A stretch of 64,000 nt of DNA from Flaccisagitta enflata (GCA_965153355.1 OZ231127.1:1364001-1428000), one strand, 5' to 3'. Counted from the first letter of the stretch, positions 1-11,532 are shown. The notes: generated by a model not told the origin, from the letters alone. Numbers and translations are program-made.

Positions 1-620
1 GTGTCAGCGTGTAAGCTGTCCTGGATCTGGAATGAAACAGAAAATAGGTCGTAATATTGGGGGTTTCGACCTTTCGACGCTTTTGCGCGTAACCAACTAG
101 CATCACTAAAACCTTCATAAAAACTTAAGTTTTCACCCGATTTGGATGAAATTTGAAATGTAGCCTCACAACAGTCCCATCTACCATGTCACAACGATTC
201 ATAGGGCTACGATCATGCAATGTGGCCGAAATCAGGCCAAAATCAGGCCAGGTTGGCCTAAAAATGAAAAACTTGTCTAAAAACTTAAATTTTTGTCCGA
301 TTTGGATGAGATTTGAAATTTAGCCTCACAACAGTCTCCTCTAACATGTTACCATGATTTATAGGTCTACGATTATGCAATGAGGCCAAAATCAGGCCAA
401 AATCAGGCCAAAATCAGGCCAAAATCAGGCCAAGTTGGCCTAAAAATGGAAAAAAATTCGTCTAAAAACATTAGTTTTCGTCCGATTTGGATGAAATTTG
501 AAATATAGCCTCACAACACCTCTCTAACGTGTCACAACGATTCATAGGGCTACGATCATGCAATGAGGCCGACATCAGGCCGAAATCAGGCCATGCTGGC
601 CTAAAAGTGAAAAAAGTGAA
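1..620. repeat. Tandem repeat, about 160-180 bp units
   Basis: Three to four units, each with CCGATTTGGATGAAATTT, tagcctcacaaca, a gggctacgatcatgcaatg stretch and short aaatcaggcc repeats. The phrase ctacgatcatgcaatg recurs near 207, 368 and 550. No gene seen. Confidence 0.85.
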
Positions 621-922
621 TATATAGGGATACAATTTCATTGCGGAAGCAGGGTCAGAAATCCGCGTATCTACACTTTTAACCAAATTTGGAAAGACAA
701 ATACTCAAAGTTTATGGAGTTCCGTGTCCACAGCCAATGATTTATGTTTATCAAAAGCAAAACGGAAATATCTATTTACGCATTTTTTTTTTCATAGCAG
801 ACGGTATTTTGACAAAACGAGAACAACTTGAGAGCGGGTAACTCCACATTCATATTTTTTTCGATTCTCGTGCACCCTCGGGTCATGAATCCCGCACTGG
901 AGGAAACAAAATGCCACTGCTA

Positions 923-2125
923 CAGTACGATGGGAGCAAAGACGACCTAGACTGGAGGATACCTTTTAGGTATCTTAATTCTATTTGATGTACAAAAAAA
1001 TAGAGATCTATGCTAATTAAAGATTGCTTTATTGTTTGAATATATTGGCTTCTCTCATTTTTCTACTTGTGACTTGACCTTATCAGGACTTTATTTTTCA
1101 ATGTTCTAACCTAACTCATCAGATCGGGCAAAAAAATTTATATAATTCAAAAAAAAAAAAAAAAAAAATTAGCTTAATCAGATCATTTTTTAAGATTTTA
1201 TGCATATTTTAAGCTTTGCTTAAATATTAATTTATATAATTAATTTTTTTGAAAAATAGCTGTAAAACCGGTAAAAATAGTCCGATCGAGCTGATTTTTT
1301 TACTAACTTATATAAAATTTTTAGCCAATCTGATAAGCTAGGTTAGAACGTTGAAAAATAAAGTCCTGATGAAGTCAAGTCACAAGTTAAAGAATATATT
1401 TAAGCATATTAAACATATTTAAGCATATTAAAGTTAATTGGGAAAAAAATCGAAAAACGTTTTTTGATTTTTTGAGTTCCGGGTTAAGAATTAATGTTTC
1501 CCTTTTTCGCTTGAGACAATTTGGGAAAGTTGGGTCAGAACTAAGCTCGCCCGTGGCTGGGGTTGAAATTGGTACAGGGTGAAAGAGGGCACTTTTTTAC
1601 ACCTTCTGGAAAAAAGCAGGGCACTGTGGGACCAATACTTTAGGCGCTATGAATTTTTTAATCTTTTTTTTATTTTCTCACATTTTCCGCACATTTTTCA
1701 AAGATCTATATTTTGATGATCTCAATTTTTGTCGTGTAACAACAAAAATGAGTTCAGCAGAGGCATAGGGAGGGAAGGGTGGGAGGAGGGAGGGAGGGAG
1801 GGAGAGCGTGGGAAGGGAGAGGGAGGGAGGAGGAGGGAGGGAGAGGGAGGGAGGGAGAGGGAGGGAAGGGGAGGAGGAGGGAGAGGAAAGAGAGGAGAGG
1901 GAGGGAGAGAGGGAGGAGGGAGGAGGGAGAGGGAGGGAGAGGGAAGAGGGAGAGAGGGAGAGGGAGGGAAGAGAGGAGAAAGAGGGAGGGAGAGGGAGGG
2001 AGGGAGAAGGAAGAGGGAGGAGGAGGAGAGAGGGAAGGAGGGGGAGGGAGGAGGAGAGAGAGAGGGAGAGAGGAGGGAAGGAGGAGAGAGGGAGGAGGAG
2101 GGAGAGAGAGAGAGGAAGAGAGAGA

Positions 2126-2174
<49 letters not shown>

Positions 2175-2448
2175 GAGACAGAGAGAGACAGAGGGGTGAG
2201 AGACAGAAAGACAGACAGACACAAATGCACTTACACACACACAATTTTACGATTTTTTTCCGGTCGGCGAGAGCTGCCTTTACTGGTATATTTAAGCGTA
2301 TTAAACATATTTAAGCATATTGAAGCTAACATATTTATGCAATAGAGCAATTTTTAATTAGCATAGATCTTTTTTTTATAAATCAAATGAAATTAAGATA
2401 CCTAAAATCTATCCTCCAGTCTAGGTCGTCTTCGCTCCTATCGTACTG
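923..2448. mobile_element. TA-flanked inverted-repeat element (Tc1/mariner-like, non-autonomous)
   Basis: Left end TA/CAGTACGATGGGAGC, right end GCTCCTATCGTACTG/TA. The arms pair for roughly 120 bp (923-1040 with 2330-2448). TA target duplication and CAGT ends fit Tc1/mariner. A second inverted repeat lies inside (about 1068-1150 with 1300-1386, sharing the stretch ttatttttcaa.gttctaacct). A 400-bp purine (GGGA/GA)n tract fills the middle (1768-2170). No transposase frame seen. Confidence 0.75.
1768..2170. repeat. (GGGA)n/(GA)n purine tract
   Basis: About 400 bp of almost pure G and A on the + strand. The long frames it opens on either strand are low-complexity artefacts. It is one of only a few long purine tracts on the + strand of this window. 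Confidence 0.95.
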
Positions 2449-2941
2449 TAGTTGGTGTACTGTCGGAACTCGGATTTTCCTTTGGACTAACAAAACGAAG
2501 TCCTGTTGTCGGTCTCGATAATTGTTTGTCTTTACTAAAAATCTAACACTAGCAATTTTGCTTCGTTTGATCTTATCTATTATCTTAACCTAATTTGTAT
2601 TATTTGGTGAAAGGATTATGACGTCGTCACAAATATTTATCTCTGATAATCCTTCGTTCACCTTATGCTAAGAGAGAACAAGCGCAACCTCATAAATGGA
2701 AGTAACTGATGGGCCCAAGTCCGCCAAAATCCGCATAAGCCAATTTGCATACCTCTCAAAAAAATTGGCCCTGACAGAAAATAAAGGGGCTGCTAAGCGA
2801 AACAAAAATGGTTTTCTGACCCCTCAAACATCATATATAATGTTAACATAAACAAATCCGGATGAATCATACTTTGAAAAATGACCCTTCTGGGGGTCGG
2901 ACCGTCAGCCTGAATTCGGAAAGAACCTGGAGGTAGTGGAC

Positions 2942-3110
2942 AACAAGGCCGGATACACGGCTACCCCAGTCGCGGGTGGGCAGGGGCCGTATAGGTCACT
3001 TGAAAGAGTAGTGAGTAGCAACAAGGCCAAAGACCTCAAAAACTTAGAAAAAGTAGTGTGACCGACGGACTGACAAAGCGGGTGTAGAGTCGCGTAGCAT
3101 GCAACTAAAA
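2942..3110 (+). repeat. Family A hairpin-end element, copy A1
   Basis: Starts AACAAGGCCGGATACACGG, has gggtgggcagggg, a GACGGAC stretch, and ends in a mismatched hairpin before CTAAAAA. Family A orientation is defined as AACAAGG...CTAAAAA. It abuts A2 head to tail. Confidence 0.8.
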
Positions 3111-3262
3111 ACAAGGCCGTATACACGGCCATACCAGTTGCGGACGGGTGGGCAGGGGAGGAAATGCGCGTTTTCACACTTTTTGACTCGTGCGGACTGA
3201 CGGACGGATGGACGGACGGACGGACAAAAGCTCTTATCGAGTTGCGTGTCCGCAACTAAAAA
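3110..3262 (+). repeat. Family A hairpin-end element, copy A2
   Basis: Hairpin AGTTGCGTGTCCGCAACT (3240-3257) before CTAAAAA, and AGTTGCGGAC near the left end (3136-3145). The C-to-T change relative to the common AGTCGCG form is present in all three arms. Confidence 0.85.
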
Positions 3263-3324
3263 GGGCGGGTGGTCAATCGAGAAAGAAAATGTTATGTAAT
3301 CAGAGCAAGATTAAGCTTCGTTGA

Positions 3325-3401
<77 letters not shown>
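3325..3401. repeat. (CT)n microsatellite
   Basis: CT dinucleotide run on the + strand; long frames through it are artefacts. Confidence 0.98.
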
Positions 3402-3408
<7 letters not shown>

Positions 3409-3698
3409 TATAGTATATACGTATAGTAACTGTAGTTGTAGAAAAAAATTGTATCGTTGATGCAAGGTCATGTCACGGTTGGGTGCTTTACATAGCTTTA
3501 GTTTGTAGTATGTTTTTACTTAGTACTTATAATATAAAAGAGTAAAAATTATCAAGGTCAGTGTTTTTATCAAATTCCGCCATCGTTTTATTCAGGGTTC
3601 TCACAAAAGATTTAGTCATCAGTAAAATCTTATATTGTTTTGTTATCGAACTAACAATTACAAGATTTAAACAAAAATTATAATAAAGGTTAATTAAA

Positions 3699-3900
3699 AC
3701 AAGGTGGGGTACACGGCTACTGGAGTTGCGTGCGGGTAGGCAAGGGCTATATTTGAGGTCACCAGACCATTTTGCCAAAAGCAGGGAAGTCAAAGAAATA
3801 AAATTATAAAAAAAAAGTGTGATAAACCGACCGATCAACCGACCAATCAACTGACGGACGAAAAAAGCAGGTTGTTGAGTCACGTTTACGCGATTATAAA
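3699..3900 (+). repeat. Family A element, copy A3
   Basis: AACAAGGTGGGGTACACGG, gttgcgtgcgggtaggca, ggtcaccagaccattt, tgtgataaaccgaccg; the terminal hairpin is degenerate (cacgtttacgcgat). Confidence 0.7.
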
Positions 3901-4130
3901 ATTCTTTTTTTCAAAAAAAATAATGATTTTTTCTATGGTATTGTAAAAAAAAATCCTGAGGAAAAATTTTCTAAAAGATAGAAATGAAATGGTTTTTAAT
4001 AAAAAAAAAATGTTTTAAAATCAACTACTTCATATTTATTAAAAAGGTTGAAAGCAATTCTTACGCTATGTGAGGCACCCAAACGTCACGGAGAAGAAAA
4101 TCAAAGGCTCCTCCCTCTCCCCCTCTTTTT

Positions 4131-4149
4131 CTTTCTTTCTCTCTTTTTT

Positions 4150-4189
<40 letters not shown>

Positions 4190-4250
4190 TTTTTCTTTCT
4201 TTCTTTCTTTCTTTCTTTCCTTCTTTCTTTCTTTTTGTGTGTGTGTGTGT

Positions 4251-4339
<89 letters not shown>
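4131..4339. repeat. Compound (CTTT)n (GT)n (CT)n microsatellite
   Basis: Three simple repeats in series, pyrimidine-rich on the + strand apart from a short GT run at 4236-4253. Confidence 0.98.
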
Positions 4340-4342
<3 letters not shown>

Positions 4343-4439
4343 CGTTGTACACCTTCGTTTGAATCGCCAGCACTACATTCAACAAGATGCCTTAGTAGTA
4401 AGGAGTTCTGCTAATTAATTTAATCATCATGATTATAAA

Positions 4440-5732
4440 TTGCGCTCCGCCGTCTGAGGAATAAGAATTTCTAGCTCAAAGTTTAGAGGGGTCAAAAGGG
4501 CGAGTCCGGTGGCACCTATCAAGTTGGGTCTTAAAATGTCCGCATTACTTTGGGAAGTATTAATCCGGGCTTGGTTGACCTAATTTCAGGTGGGTGTTCG
4601 CATGCCACCAAAAAAACTGGCTAAAACGGCAAAAAATGGCCATTTTTGGCCATTTTTGGCCCTTAAACCTATCTTAAACTTGGAGGAGAGCCATGAAATT
4701 TAGCATGCACATGTAGTAGATCCTGTTTAAGTTATATGTAAAAAATTTTTAATTTCTGAAAGTTTTAAGGTACCTAAATTTGAAAAAAAAACAGTTTTTT
4801 TGAGTATAGGTAAAGAAAAATGATGTCATTACCCCTCTTAAAGTTGACCGATTTGGACCAAATTTTTATTGGAGGTACTTCACATCATGGACTACTTTCA
4901 TGTAAAATTTCATCTAAATCGGAGTAATTTAAAAGCCAAAAATTCAGTTTGAAAATCAAAAATTAAAAAAAAATGACTCCAAAAATCGTCTTTGAGCTGG
5001 TGGCATTGCCATAATATCGCAGGGACGTATGAACCATGGACCAAAATTCCTTAAGATGACTGTTGGTGATACCCAAAAAAAATTTCATGACCCTGAGAGC
5101 ATTTTTTGGGTGTCAAAAAACAATTTTTTGAAGACCGTTAGACCAAAAATCGCAGAAATTGCCGATTTTAGGCCTTTTTTCAACCCGAAACCTAAATAAA
5201 AGTTGAAATATGGTCCTGAAATATTGCATGCACATGTAAAAGACCCTAATCAAGGTGCATGTAAAAACTTTTGAAATTTTAAAAATTTTAAGGTACCTTT
5301 ATTTGAAAAAAAAAGTTTTTTTCCGAGTATAGGTGAAGAAAGATGATGTTGTTTCCCCTCTTAAAGTTGACCGATTTGGACCAAATTTTTACTGGAGGTA
5401 CTTCACTTCATAGAGTACCTCCATGTAAAATTTCATCCAAATTGGAGCAATTTAAGTGCCAAAAATCCTTTTGAAAAATCAAAAATTAGATAGAAATGAC
5501 TCCAAAAATTGTCTTTGAGCTGGTGGCATTGCCATAATAGCGCAGGGACATATGAACCATGGACCAAAATTCCTTAAGATGAGTGTTGGTGATGCCCAAA
5601 AAAAATTTCATGACCCTGAGAGTATTTTTTGGATGTCAAAAAACAATTCTTTGACGACCGTTAGACTGAAAATTGCAGAAATCGCTGATTTTAGGCCTTT
5701 TTTCAACCTGTAACTTAAATAAAAGTTGAATA
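4440..5732 (-). repeat. Long dispersed repeat D, copy 1 (left part)
   Basis: Inverse orientation to the copy at 7810-8203 plus 13739-15010. Landmarks are ggtggcacctatcaagttgg near 4508, two internal tandem units of about 520 bp (each with accgatttggaccaaattt and the gaccctgagag phrase), and ggcctttttt. It is interrupted at about 5732 by the foldback element and resumes near 6513 (atggtcctgaaat). No coding frame. Confidence 0.85.
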
Positions 5733-6513
5733 GCAGCCCAAAGGCAGTAAATGGTCAGCGGTACCCGTGCCTTGCTTGAGTAGAAAGTGATATAAGTTGA
5801 GAGGGAGCAGGGCAGCGGCCCTGAAGGGGACAAAGTTCTGTAGAACACAGGTGGAATCTGTCCATCCGTCCGTCCGTCCGTCCGTCTGTCCGCCCGTCAT
5901 TCTGTCTGCCTTCCTTCTGTCCAGGATGCCCTGTTATTCAAATTTTCATTGAATACCATGGAGAAATGACAAAAGGCAGTATGTGGACAATGGTACCTTT
6001 GCCATTCTTGAATAGTTTGTAGGTTAAATTGAGGGAAAAGCAGGCCAGGATCCGGGTCTCTGAGGCCGGAATCTGGGTCTCAGAGACCAACTTCTTGGTT
6101 TCTGAGGGGTCTCTGAGACTAGGATTTAGGTTTTTGGGGCCAGAACCTAGGTCTTTGAGGTCAGAATCTGGGTCCCAGAGGTCAGATTCTAGCTCTCTAA
6201 GGTTAGAATGTGGGTTTTAGAAGCCAGAATCTAAGTTTTAGGGGCCCAAAAAATAGAACTCAGGCCAGAATTCAGGTTTTCTAGCCAGATTTGGGCCAAT
6301 TTGCCTGGATTAGGCCCATTTTGCCTGGATTTGGCCCATTTTGTCTGGATTTGGGCCATTATGTTTGGATTTGGGCCATACAGTTTGGATTTGGGCCCCA
6401 AAGGAGACGAAGCCCTAAGGATGGGGCAGGGGGGGGACGGACGTACGTACGTACAGACGGACAGATTCCCCCTGTGTTCTACAGGACTTTGTCCCCTTCG
6501 GGGCCGCTGCCCA
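5732..6513. mobile_element. Foldback element (family F), inserted in repeat D
   Basis: Arms: gggcagcggccctgaagggg then acaaagttctgtagaacaca (from 5811) on the left, tgtgttctacaggactttgt then ccccttcggggccgctgccc on the right (ending about 6511). Outside the left arm is a further module (gcagcccaaaggcagtaaat). The interior is a degenerate ~20-bp tandem (tctgaggccagaatctgggt-like) and a ggatttgggccatt array. Repeat D continues on both sides, which fixes the insertion. Confidence 0.75.
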
Positions 6514-6565
6514 AAAATGGTCCTGAAATTTTGCATACACATGTAAGAGACCCTAATTATGTTTT
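6513..6565 (-). repeat. Repeat D, copy 1 (resumed part)
   Basis: atggtcctgaaattttgcat through acatgtaagagaccctaatt, collinear with 5207-5260 of the same repeat. Confidence 0.7.
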
Positions 6566-6688
6566 ATGGAAAAAAACATTTCAGTCTGTCCAGAGACTGT
6601 ACAATCTGGCGAAGCTACTCAGTTGCATACACTTGACGCAGAATTGTGAATTAAGTTATTTAATCTTTAAAATTGAAACCAGTCTCTC

Positions 6689-6708
6689 TTTCTCTTTCTC
6701 TTTTTCTT

Positions 6709-6788
<80 letters not shown>
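6689..6788. repeat. (CT)n microsatellite
   Basis: Long CT run preceded by tttctctttctctttttc. Confidence 0.98.
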
Positions 6789-6790
<2 letters not shown>

Positions 6791-6838
6791 GCCGTCGTTG
6801 GTCATTTTCATAAGTCTTCAGTTACAAATGTGTCTCTT

Positions 6839-7017
6839 TTTAGTCGCGTGCACGTACCTGCACCTACTTTGTCCGTCGGTCGGTTGGTCACACTTTACTT
6901 TTTTTTATGATTTTATTTCTTTGACCTCACTGCTCCTGCCCAAATAATCTGGTGACCTCAAATATGGCCCCTGCCCACCCACACGCGACTTCGGTAGCCG
7001 TGTATCTGTAACTCTTT
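6839..7017 (-). repeat. Family A element, copy A4
   Basis: tttagtcgcgtgcacgtacc at the hairpin end and acacgcgacttcggtagccg at the other; the terminal GGCCTTGTT is diverged (gtgtatctgtaactctttt). Confidence 0.7.
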
Positions 7018-7083
7018 TGTCCAATTATATTTTTATTTCTATCCTCTGACACTATGTTTTTCTGTTTGTCTGTGTACTTTTTG

Positions 7084-7607
7084 GGCAGCGGCCTGAAGAG
7101 AGCCGATGACCTCTGCTGCCTGAGAAATTTCTCCTTCTCCTCCTTCTCCTCTTCTCCGTCCACCTTGACTCATATTCTCGGGCTCAAATCCCAACCTTGA
7201 GGCCCAAATTCTGGCCTCAAGGCCCATCTTAGCCTCAGGCGCAATCCCAACCTCAAGGCTCAAATCCCGACCTTGAGGCTCACATCTCAACCTTTAAGCT
7301 AAAATCCAAGCCTAGAAGCTCAAATCCCAGGCTTGAGGCTCAAATCCTAGCTTTGAAGCTCAGATCCCAGCCTCAAGGCTGAAATCCCAGCTTCAAGGCT
7401 CAAATCCCAGCTTCGAGGCTCAAATCCCAGCCTTGAGGCTTAAATCCCAGCCACAAGACTCACATCCCAACCTCGAGGTTCGAATCCCAACCTCAAGGCT
7501 CAAATCCCAACCTCGAGGCTCAAATCCCATTGTTGATGCTCACTTTCAAGCCAATATTCTAAAAAATTACTGAGCATAGGTCATCAGCCCCTTTGGGGCC
7601 GCTGCCC
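7084..7607. mobile_element. Foldback element (family F, second interior type)
   Basis: Left gggcagcggcctgaagagag, right catcagcccctttggggccg-ctgccc. The interior is a ~20-bp tandem (ggctcaaatcccagcctcaa) of about 18 units, unrelated to the interior of the 9838 copy although the ends match. Confidence 0.75.
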
Positions 7608-7740
7608 TTCTCACCATCACACATCAACTTATACTTACATGGGGGCAACGGGTACCGCTGACCATCTAACGCTTTTGCGACTATTTGTCTTCTGGTGTTT
7701 TGTCTTTTTAATCAATCTTTTTCTTTCTATTTCTTTCTCT

Positions 7741-7806
7741 CTCCTCCTCTTTCTTTCTGTCTGTCTGTCTGTCTGTTGGTCTGTCTGTCTGTCTGTCTGT
7801 CTGTCT
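7741..7806. repeat. (CTGT)n microsatellite
   Basis: ctgtctgt repeats on the + strand. Confidence 0.95.
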
Positions 7807-7809
7807 CAA

Positions 7810-8203
7810 AGACAATTTTCGGAGTCATTTTTTTCTAATTCTGGGTTTTCGAACAGAATTTTTGGCATTAAAATTGCTCCGATTTGGATGAAATTTTATA
7901 TGGAGGTAGTCCATGATGTGAAGTACCTCCAGTAGAAATTTGGTCCAAATCGGTAAACTTTAAAAGGGATAACGTTATCATTTTTCCTCACCTATACTCG
8001 GAAAAAACCTGTTTTTTTTTCAAATTGAGGTACCTTAAAATTTTTAGAATTTCAAAATTTTTTACATGCAACTTAATTAGGGTCTATTACATGTGCATGC
8101 AAAACTTCAGGACCATATATCAACTTTTACTTGTTTTTTGACACTCAAAAAATGCTCCCAGGGTTATGAAATTTTTTTTGGGCATCACCAACAGTCATCT
8201 TAA
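7810..8203 (+). repeat. Repeat D, copy 2 (left part, ends at TTAA)
   Basis: Contains tccgatttggatgaaatttt and aaatttggtccaaatcggta, and runs to caccaacagtcatcTTAA, where the 5.5-kb insertion starts. The continuation is at 13739. Confidence 0.88.
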
Positions 8204-8398
8204 GGCCACGATAAACATACCCCTCATATTTTGCAACCAAAATTCGGTGAGTAAATGAGCGGTCACTGATTTCAACGCTGTGCCCATTTCATATTTTCTA
8301 AGATGAGTTGATATAAAAAAAAAAATCAACGGTAGTTTCCTGCTACAACACAAAAAATCAGAGAGAGCTCAATCGTCTTGAAGAAAAAAAGACAGGGC

Positions 8399-8470
8399 TT
8401 ATAATGGGTTTGAACCTGTGCTCTGTCGATCTCAAGTCGGCTATCACACCACCACTCTGCTGAGGCTACT
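8399..8470 (-). repeat. tRNA-like (SINE-type) sequence
   Basis: On the minus strand: gcagagtggtggtgtgatag as a box-A-like part and caggttcaaaccc as a box-B-like part about 35 bp later. It lies 200 bp inside the TTAA insertion. No complete cloverleaf was built, so a tRNA-derived SINE remnant is more likely than a tRNA gene. Confidence 0.45.
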
Positions 8471-9094
8471 GATGGTCAGGATGGTAACACAATCTTTATA
8501 AATCAAAAGAATGTTACTGTTTCCGAAGCCAATCACCCTTTGCCAGCTATGATTTACTCTCTGAAGAGTAAGTTCGGACACTAAACCAACGCATGTTGGC
8601 ATCACCGTAATCAATGCAGAGATATACAGATTACACTGCTCGTTGCAAAAATTGACTGATTACCAATTGACTGATTTGTCCCAGCTAAAATGACAGACTG
8701 ACAGTATCTTTTCTCCTAAGCATCGAGCCGACTGTGTCATCAGTCAGAGACCTGTAAATAAATGCAGTCACTGCTCGCGAGTTTCCCACCACTCTCTCGG
8801 TACACTGTACAGTTACACCCCGCTATAACAGACCCAAGTGTAACGGAGATCCACCTGCAATGGATATGAAACGTTCATCCCCTCTATTCACTTCTTCCCA
8901 TTCATTATATTGGCAATAATAGAAATCTCTATATGACATAGGCGAAAGTAGAATACACATTAGATCGTCGAATTTTCTTTGGGTTCTCTGTAAGGCGGAA
9001 GGACGCATGTGATGGCAAAGTTTCCCTTCATGTCTTTTTTGACTGTTTTCTGTTTTTGGTCTCGCTTATTGTCGGTAGGTCTGCCTGAGTCACT

Positions 9095-9288
9095 CGATGT
9101 TTCTTTCTTTCTTTCTTTCTTTCAATCTTTTTCTATCTTTCAATGTTTTTTCTCTTTTTTGATCTTTCTCTATCTTTCGATCTTCATTTTTTTCTTTTTT
9201 CTTTTCTCTCTTTCGATCTATCTATCTTTCTTTCTTTCGATCTTTCGATCTTTCTTTCTTTCGATCTTTTTATCTTTCTTTCGTTCCT

Positions 9289-9320
<32 letters not shown>

Positions 9321-9324
9321 TCCT

Positions 9325-9403
<79 letters not shown>

Positions 9404-9553
9404 CTTTCCTGTGTTTTTTATTCGTTTGTTCGTTCGTTTGTTTGTTTGCTCGTTCGCTCGTTCGTTCGTTCATTCGTTCATTCATTTGTTTGTTCGATCT
9501 TTCTTTGTATCTTTGCATCTTTCGATCTTTCTTTCTTTCGATCTTTCTTTCAT

Positions 9554-9617
<64 letters not shown>

Positions 9618-9625
9618 TTTCTTTT
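9095..9625. repeat. (CTTT)n microsatellite with (GTTC)n segment
   Basis: Over 500 bp of ctttctttt and gatctttcttt repeats, broken at 9420-9500 by cgttcgttcgtttgtttg. Phe/Leu/Ser-rich frames are artefacts. Confidence 0.97.
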
Positions 9626-9710
9626 TCTATTTCATCCTTTTTTTCGCTTTCTCTTGCAATTTCACTCTCTCTGTCTCTTTGGCTGCCGTAAAGCCAAAAG
9701 TCAGTTGAAA

Positions 9711-9780
9711 CAAGGCTGGATATACGGCACCAGCGCGGTGTGGCGGACGGTTGGGCAGGGGCAGTAATGCAACCAGTCGC
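9711..9780 (+). repeat. Family A fragment (left end only)
   Basis: acaaggctggatatacggca with gcggacggttgggcaggggc; the hairpin half is absent and a family F module follows. Confidence 0.65.
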
Positions 9781-9835
9781 CTAAGGGCAATATGTGGTCA
9801 GCAATACCCGTTGGTCAGTCAATAGGAATGAAGGG

Positions 9836-10216
9836 AAGCAGGGCAGCGGTCCCGAAGGGGACCAATTCCTGTAGAACACAGGGGGACTTTCGTTCGTTCA
9901 TCCATCTGTCCCCCCCCCCTGGCCCTCTCAGGTCTGAAATCTTTCCGCTCAGGCCTGAAATCTACCCTCTCAGGCCTGAAATCTGTCCTCCCAGGTTTCG
10001 AATCTGAGAGCGCAGATTAATGTCCTGAGAGTGCAGATTACAGGCCTGAGAGGGAAGATTCAAGGCCTTTGAGGGCAGAATTCAGGCCTGGGAGGGCAGA
10101 TTTCAAGCCTGAGAGGGCCGGGGAGGGGGACAAACAAATAAACACACGAACAGACGAACGAACAAAAGTCCCCCTGTGTTCTACAGGACTTCGTTTCCCT
10201 CGGGGCCGCTCCCCAA
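9836..10216. mobile_element. Foldback element (family F) with palindromic interior
   Basis: Left cagggcagcggtcccgaagg and cctgtagaacacagggggac; right gtccccctgtgttctacagg and ttccctcggggccgct. The interior is a 20-bp unit (aggcctgagagggcagattt) in opposite orientations on the two sides, so nearly the whole element folds on itself. The matching gttcgttc / gaacgaac stretches lie just inside the arms. Confidence 0.8.
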
Positions 10217-10904
10217 AAACCGCTTGCAATTAAAAAATGTTACGGGCGGAGGGACCGAGGGACAGACACGGCAAGGTGTAGAGCCGCCCGTGACAAAAAA
10301 AAAAAACAATGCGTAAAACCTATGATTGCAACCTTGGTTGTTATTGTTGTTGTTTTGTTTTGTAATTGGCAAAGAAGTTGGACTTACATTTGGCAACAAG
10401 ATCACGGGAAAAAAAATAAAAGAGATATAATCGGCACGGATAAAGCATGGCTAAAGATATATATAATGATGAAATAGACTTTTTCTTTAAATAATGTCAA
10501 GGTTTTATAACAAGTTAGCAGCAGGCGCATGCTCCGACTTCGATGACTTGCTATTTTCGGAAGTTGATGATATTGTTTTTTTTTCTTCACTGAACCCTTT
10601 TTTCCGCATTTGACTGTAAGAGAAATGTATGTTGGGATTGGTCATTATCAAAATATTTCCGAAAAAAAGAAAACGATTCATCGGACAACTACACATATCT
10701 TTTGCCACGATATGCGCGAGTTTTTATGAGGCGCTGCAGACAGAGACGGACATATGGAAATGCGGATAGAAGAGAAAGGCAGAGGGACAGAAAATGTTGA
10801 GAAAAGACAGAGTGCAGATCTCTAAAAACAAGTAACGCGGAGTGACAATATCGTTGCATCCAACCCCAATTTACACTAACTCTAACAATGTACAAGTCAA
10901 CCTG

Positions 10905-11125
10905 TGAATGGAGCGAGCCCGTGAGCGGAGCGAGCCCGTGAGTGGAGCGAGCCCGTGAGCGGAGCGAGCCCGTGAGCGGAGCGAGCCCGTGAGCGGAGCG
11001 AGCCCGTGAGCGGAGCGAGCCCGTGAGCGGAGCGAGCCTGTGAGTAGAGTGAGCCCGTGAGCGGGGCGAGCCTGTCAGCGGAGCGAGCCTGTGAGTGGAG
11101 CGAGCCTGTGAGCGGAGCAAGCGAC
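10905..11125. repeat. 17-bp minisatellite (gtgagcggagcgagccc)
   Basis: About 13 units. Frames through it read as repeated Arg/Ser/Leu and are artefacts. The motif recurs in the TTCTAGT MITE family (42812-43072, 28366-28590, 55365-55850). Confidence 0.93.
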
Positions 11126-11429
11126 CGTAGCAAGTTGAAGTACTTTAGAGTGAGCTAGCTGAGTGGGCGATGCGATCGAACGAACATAGCAAGTGACTGA
11201 GTGGCCTGTTAAAGTCGTGATTTTCATGTGTAGAAACAGGCCCTTTTATGACTGACCTCTTATGCTTGTGTGTCCGCTTGATTGTTTCCAACCCCCTCAA
11301 TCATATGTAACGGCAAAGACTGCGGAACCAACAAAGCATAGCAGTTGCCTTTTAGCCCAAAGACTTTCTCGACATGTCTTGTAGGATGCCGTATTATCCA
11401 AACGAACGCATTTCAATCTGACATTGCAG

Positions 11430-11528
11430 CCGCCGCTGTCGCTGTTGAAACTGAGGATTCAGCACCAGAAGCTGGAAGATCTGTTGGATGAACAAGAGAA
11501 TGCAATACCAAAATCAAAATCTGAATGA
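11430..11528 (+). CDS. Candidate terminal exon of an unidentified gene
   Basis: After an acceptor-like ttcaatctgacattgcag the frame runs 32 codons to TGA: PPLSLLKLRIQHQKLEDLLD, EQENAIPKSKSE. The heptad-like leucines and charged helix composition look coding and unlike the low-complexity sequence around. It is not DNAH1 and I do not recognise the protein. No other exon is evident nearby, a GTT microsatellite follows at once, and it lies inside the TTAA-flanked insertion 8204-13738, so it may be a captured fragment. Chance is not excluded. Confidence 0.35.
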   Translation, partial: PPLSLLKLRIQHQKLEDLLDEQENAIPKSKSE

Positions 11529-11532
11529 GAGA

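Noticed and set aside
2905-3255. Frames with PSVRPSV-like or LLLPKWSGDLK-like phrases recurring in many places
   Set aside because: They are chance translations of family A elements and their (GTCC)n/(GGAC)n parts, found in both orientations and all frames.
10905-11125. CRISPR-like regular repeat array
   Set aside because: Units are contiguous 17-mers without spacers, and the window is eukaryotic (spliced dynein gene).
10689-11133. Frames reading repeated GSLRSRARS-type phrases
   Set aside because: Translation of the 17-bp gtgagcggagcgagccc minisatellite.
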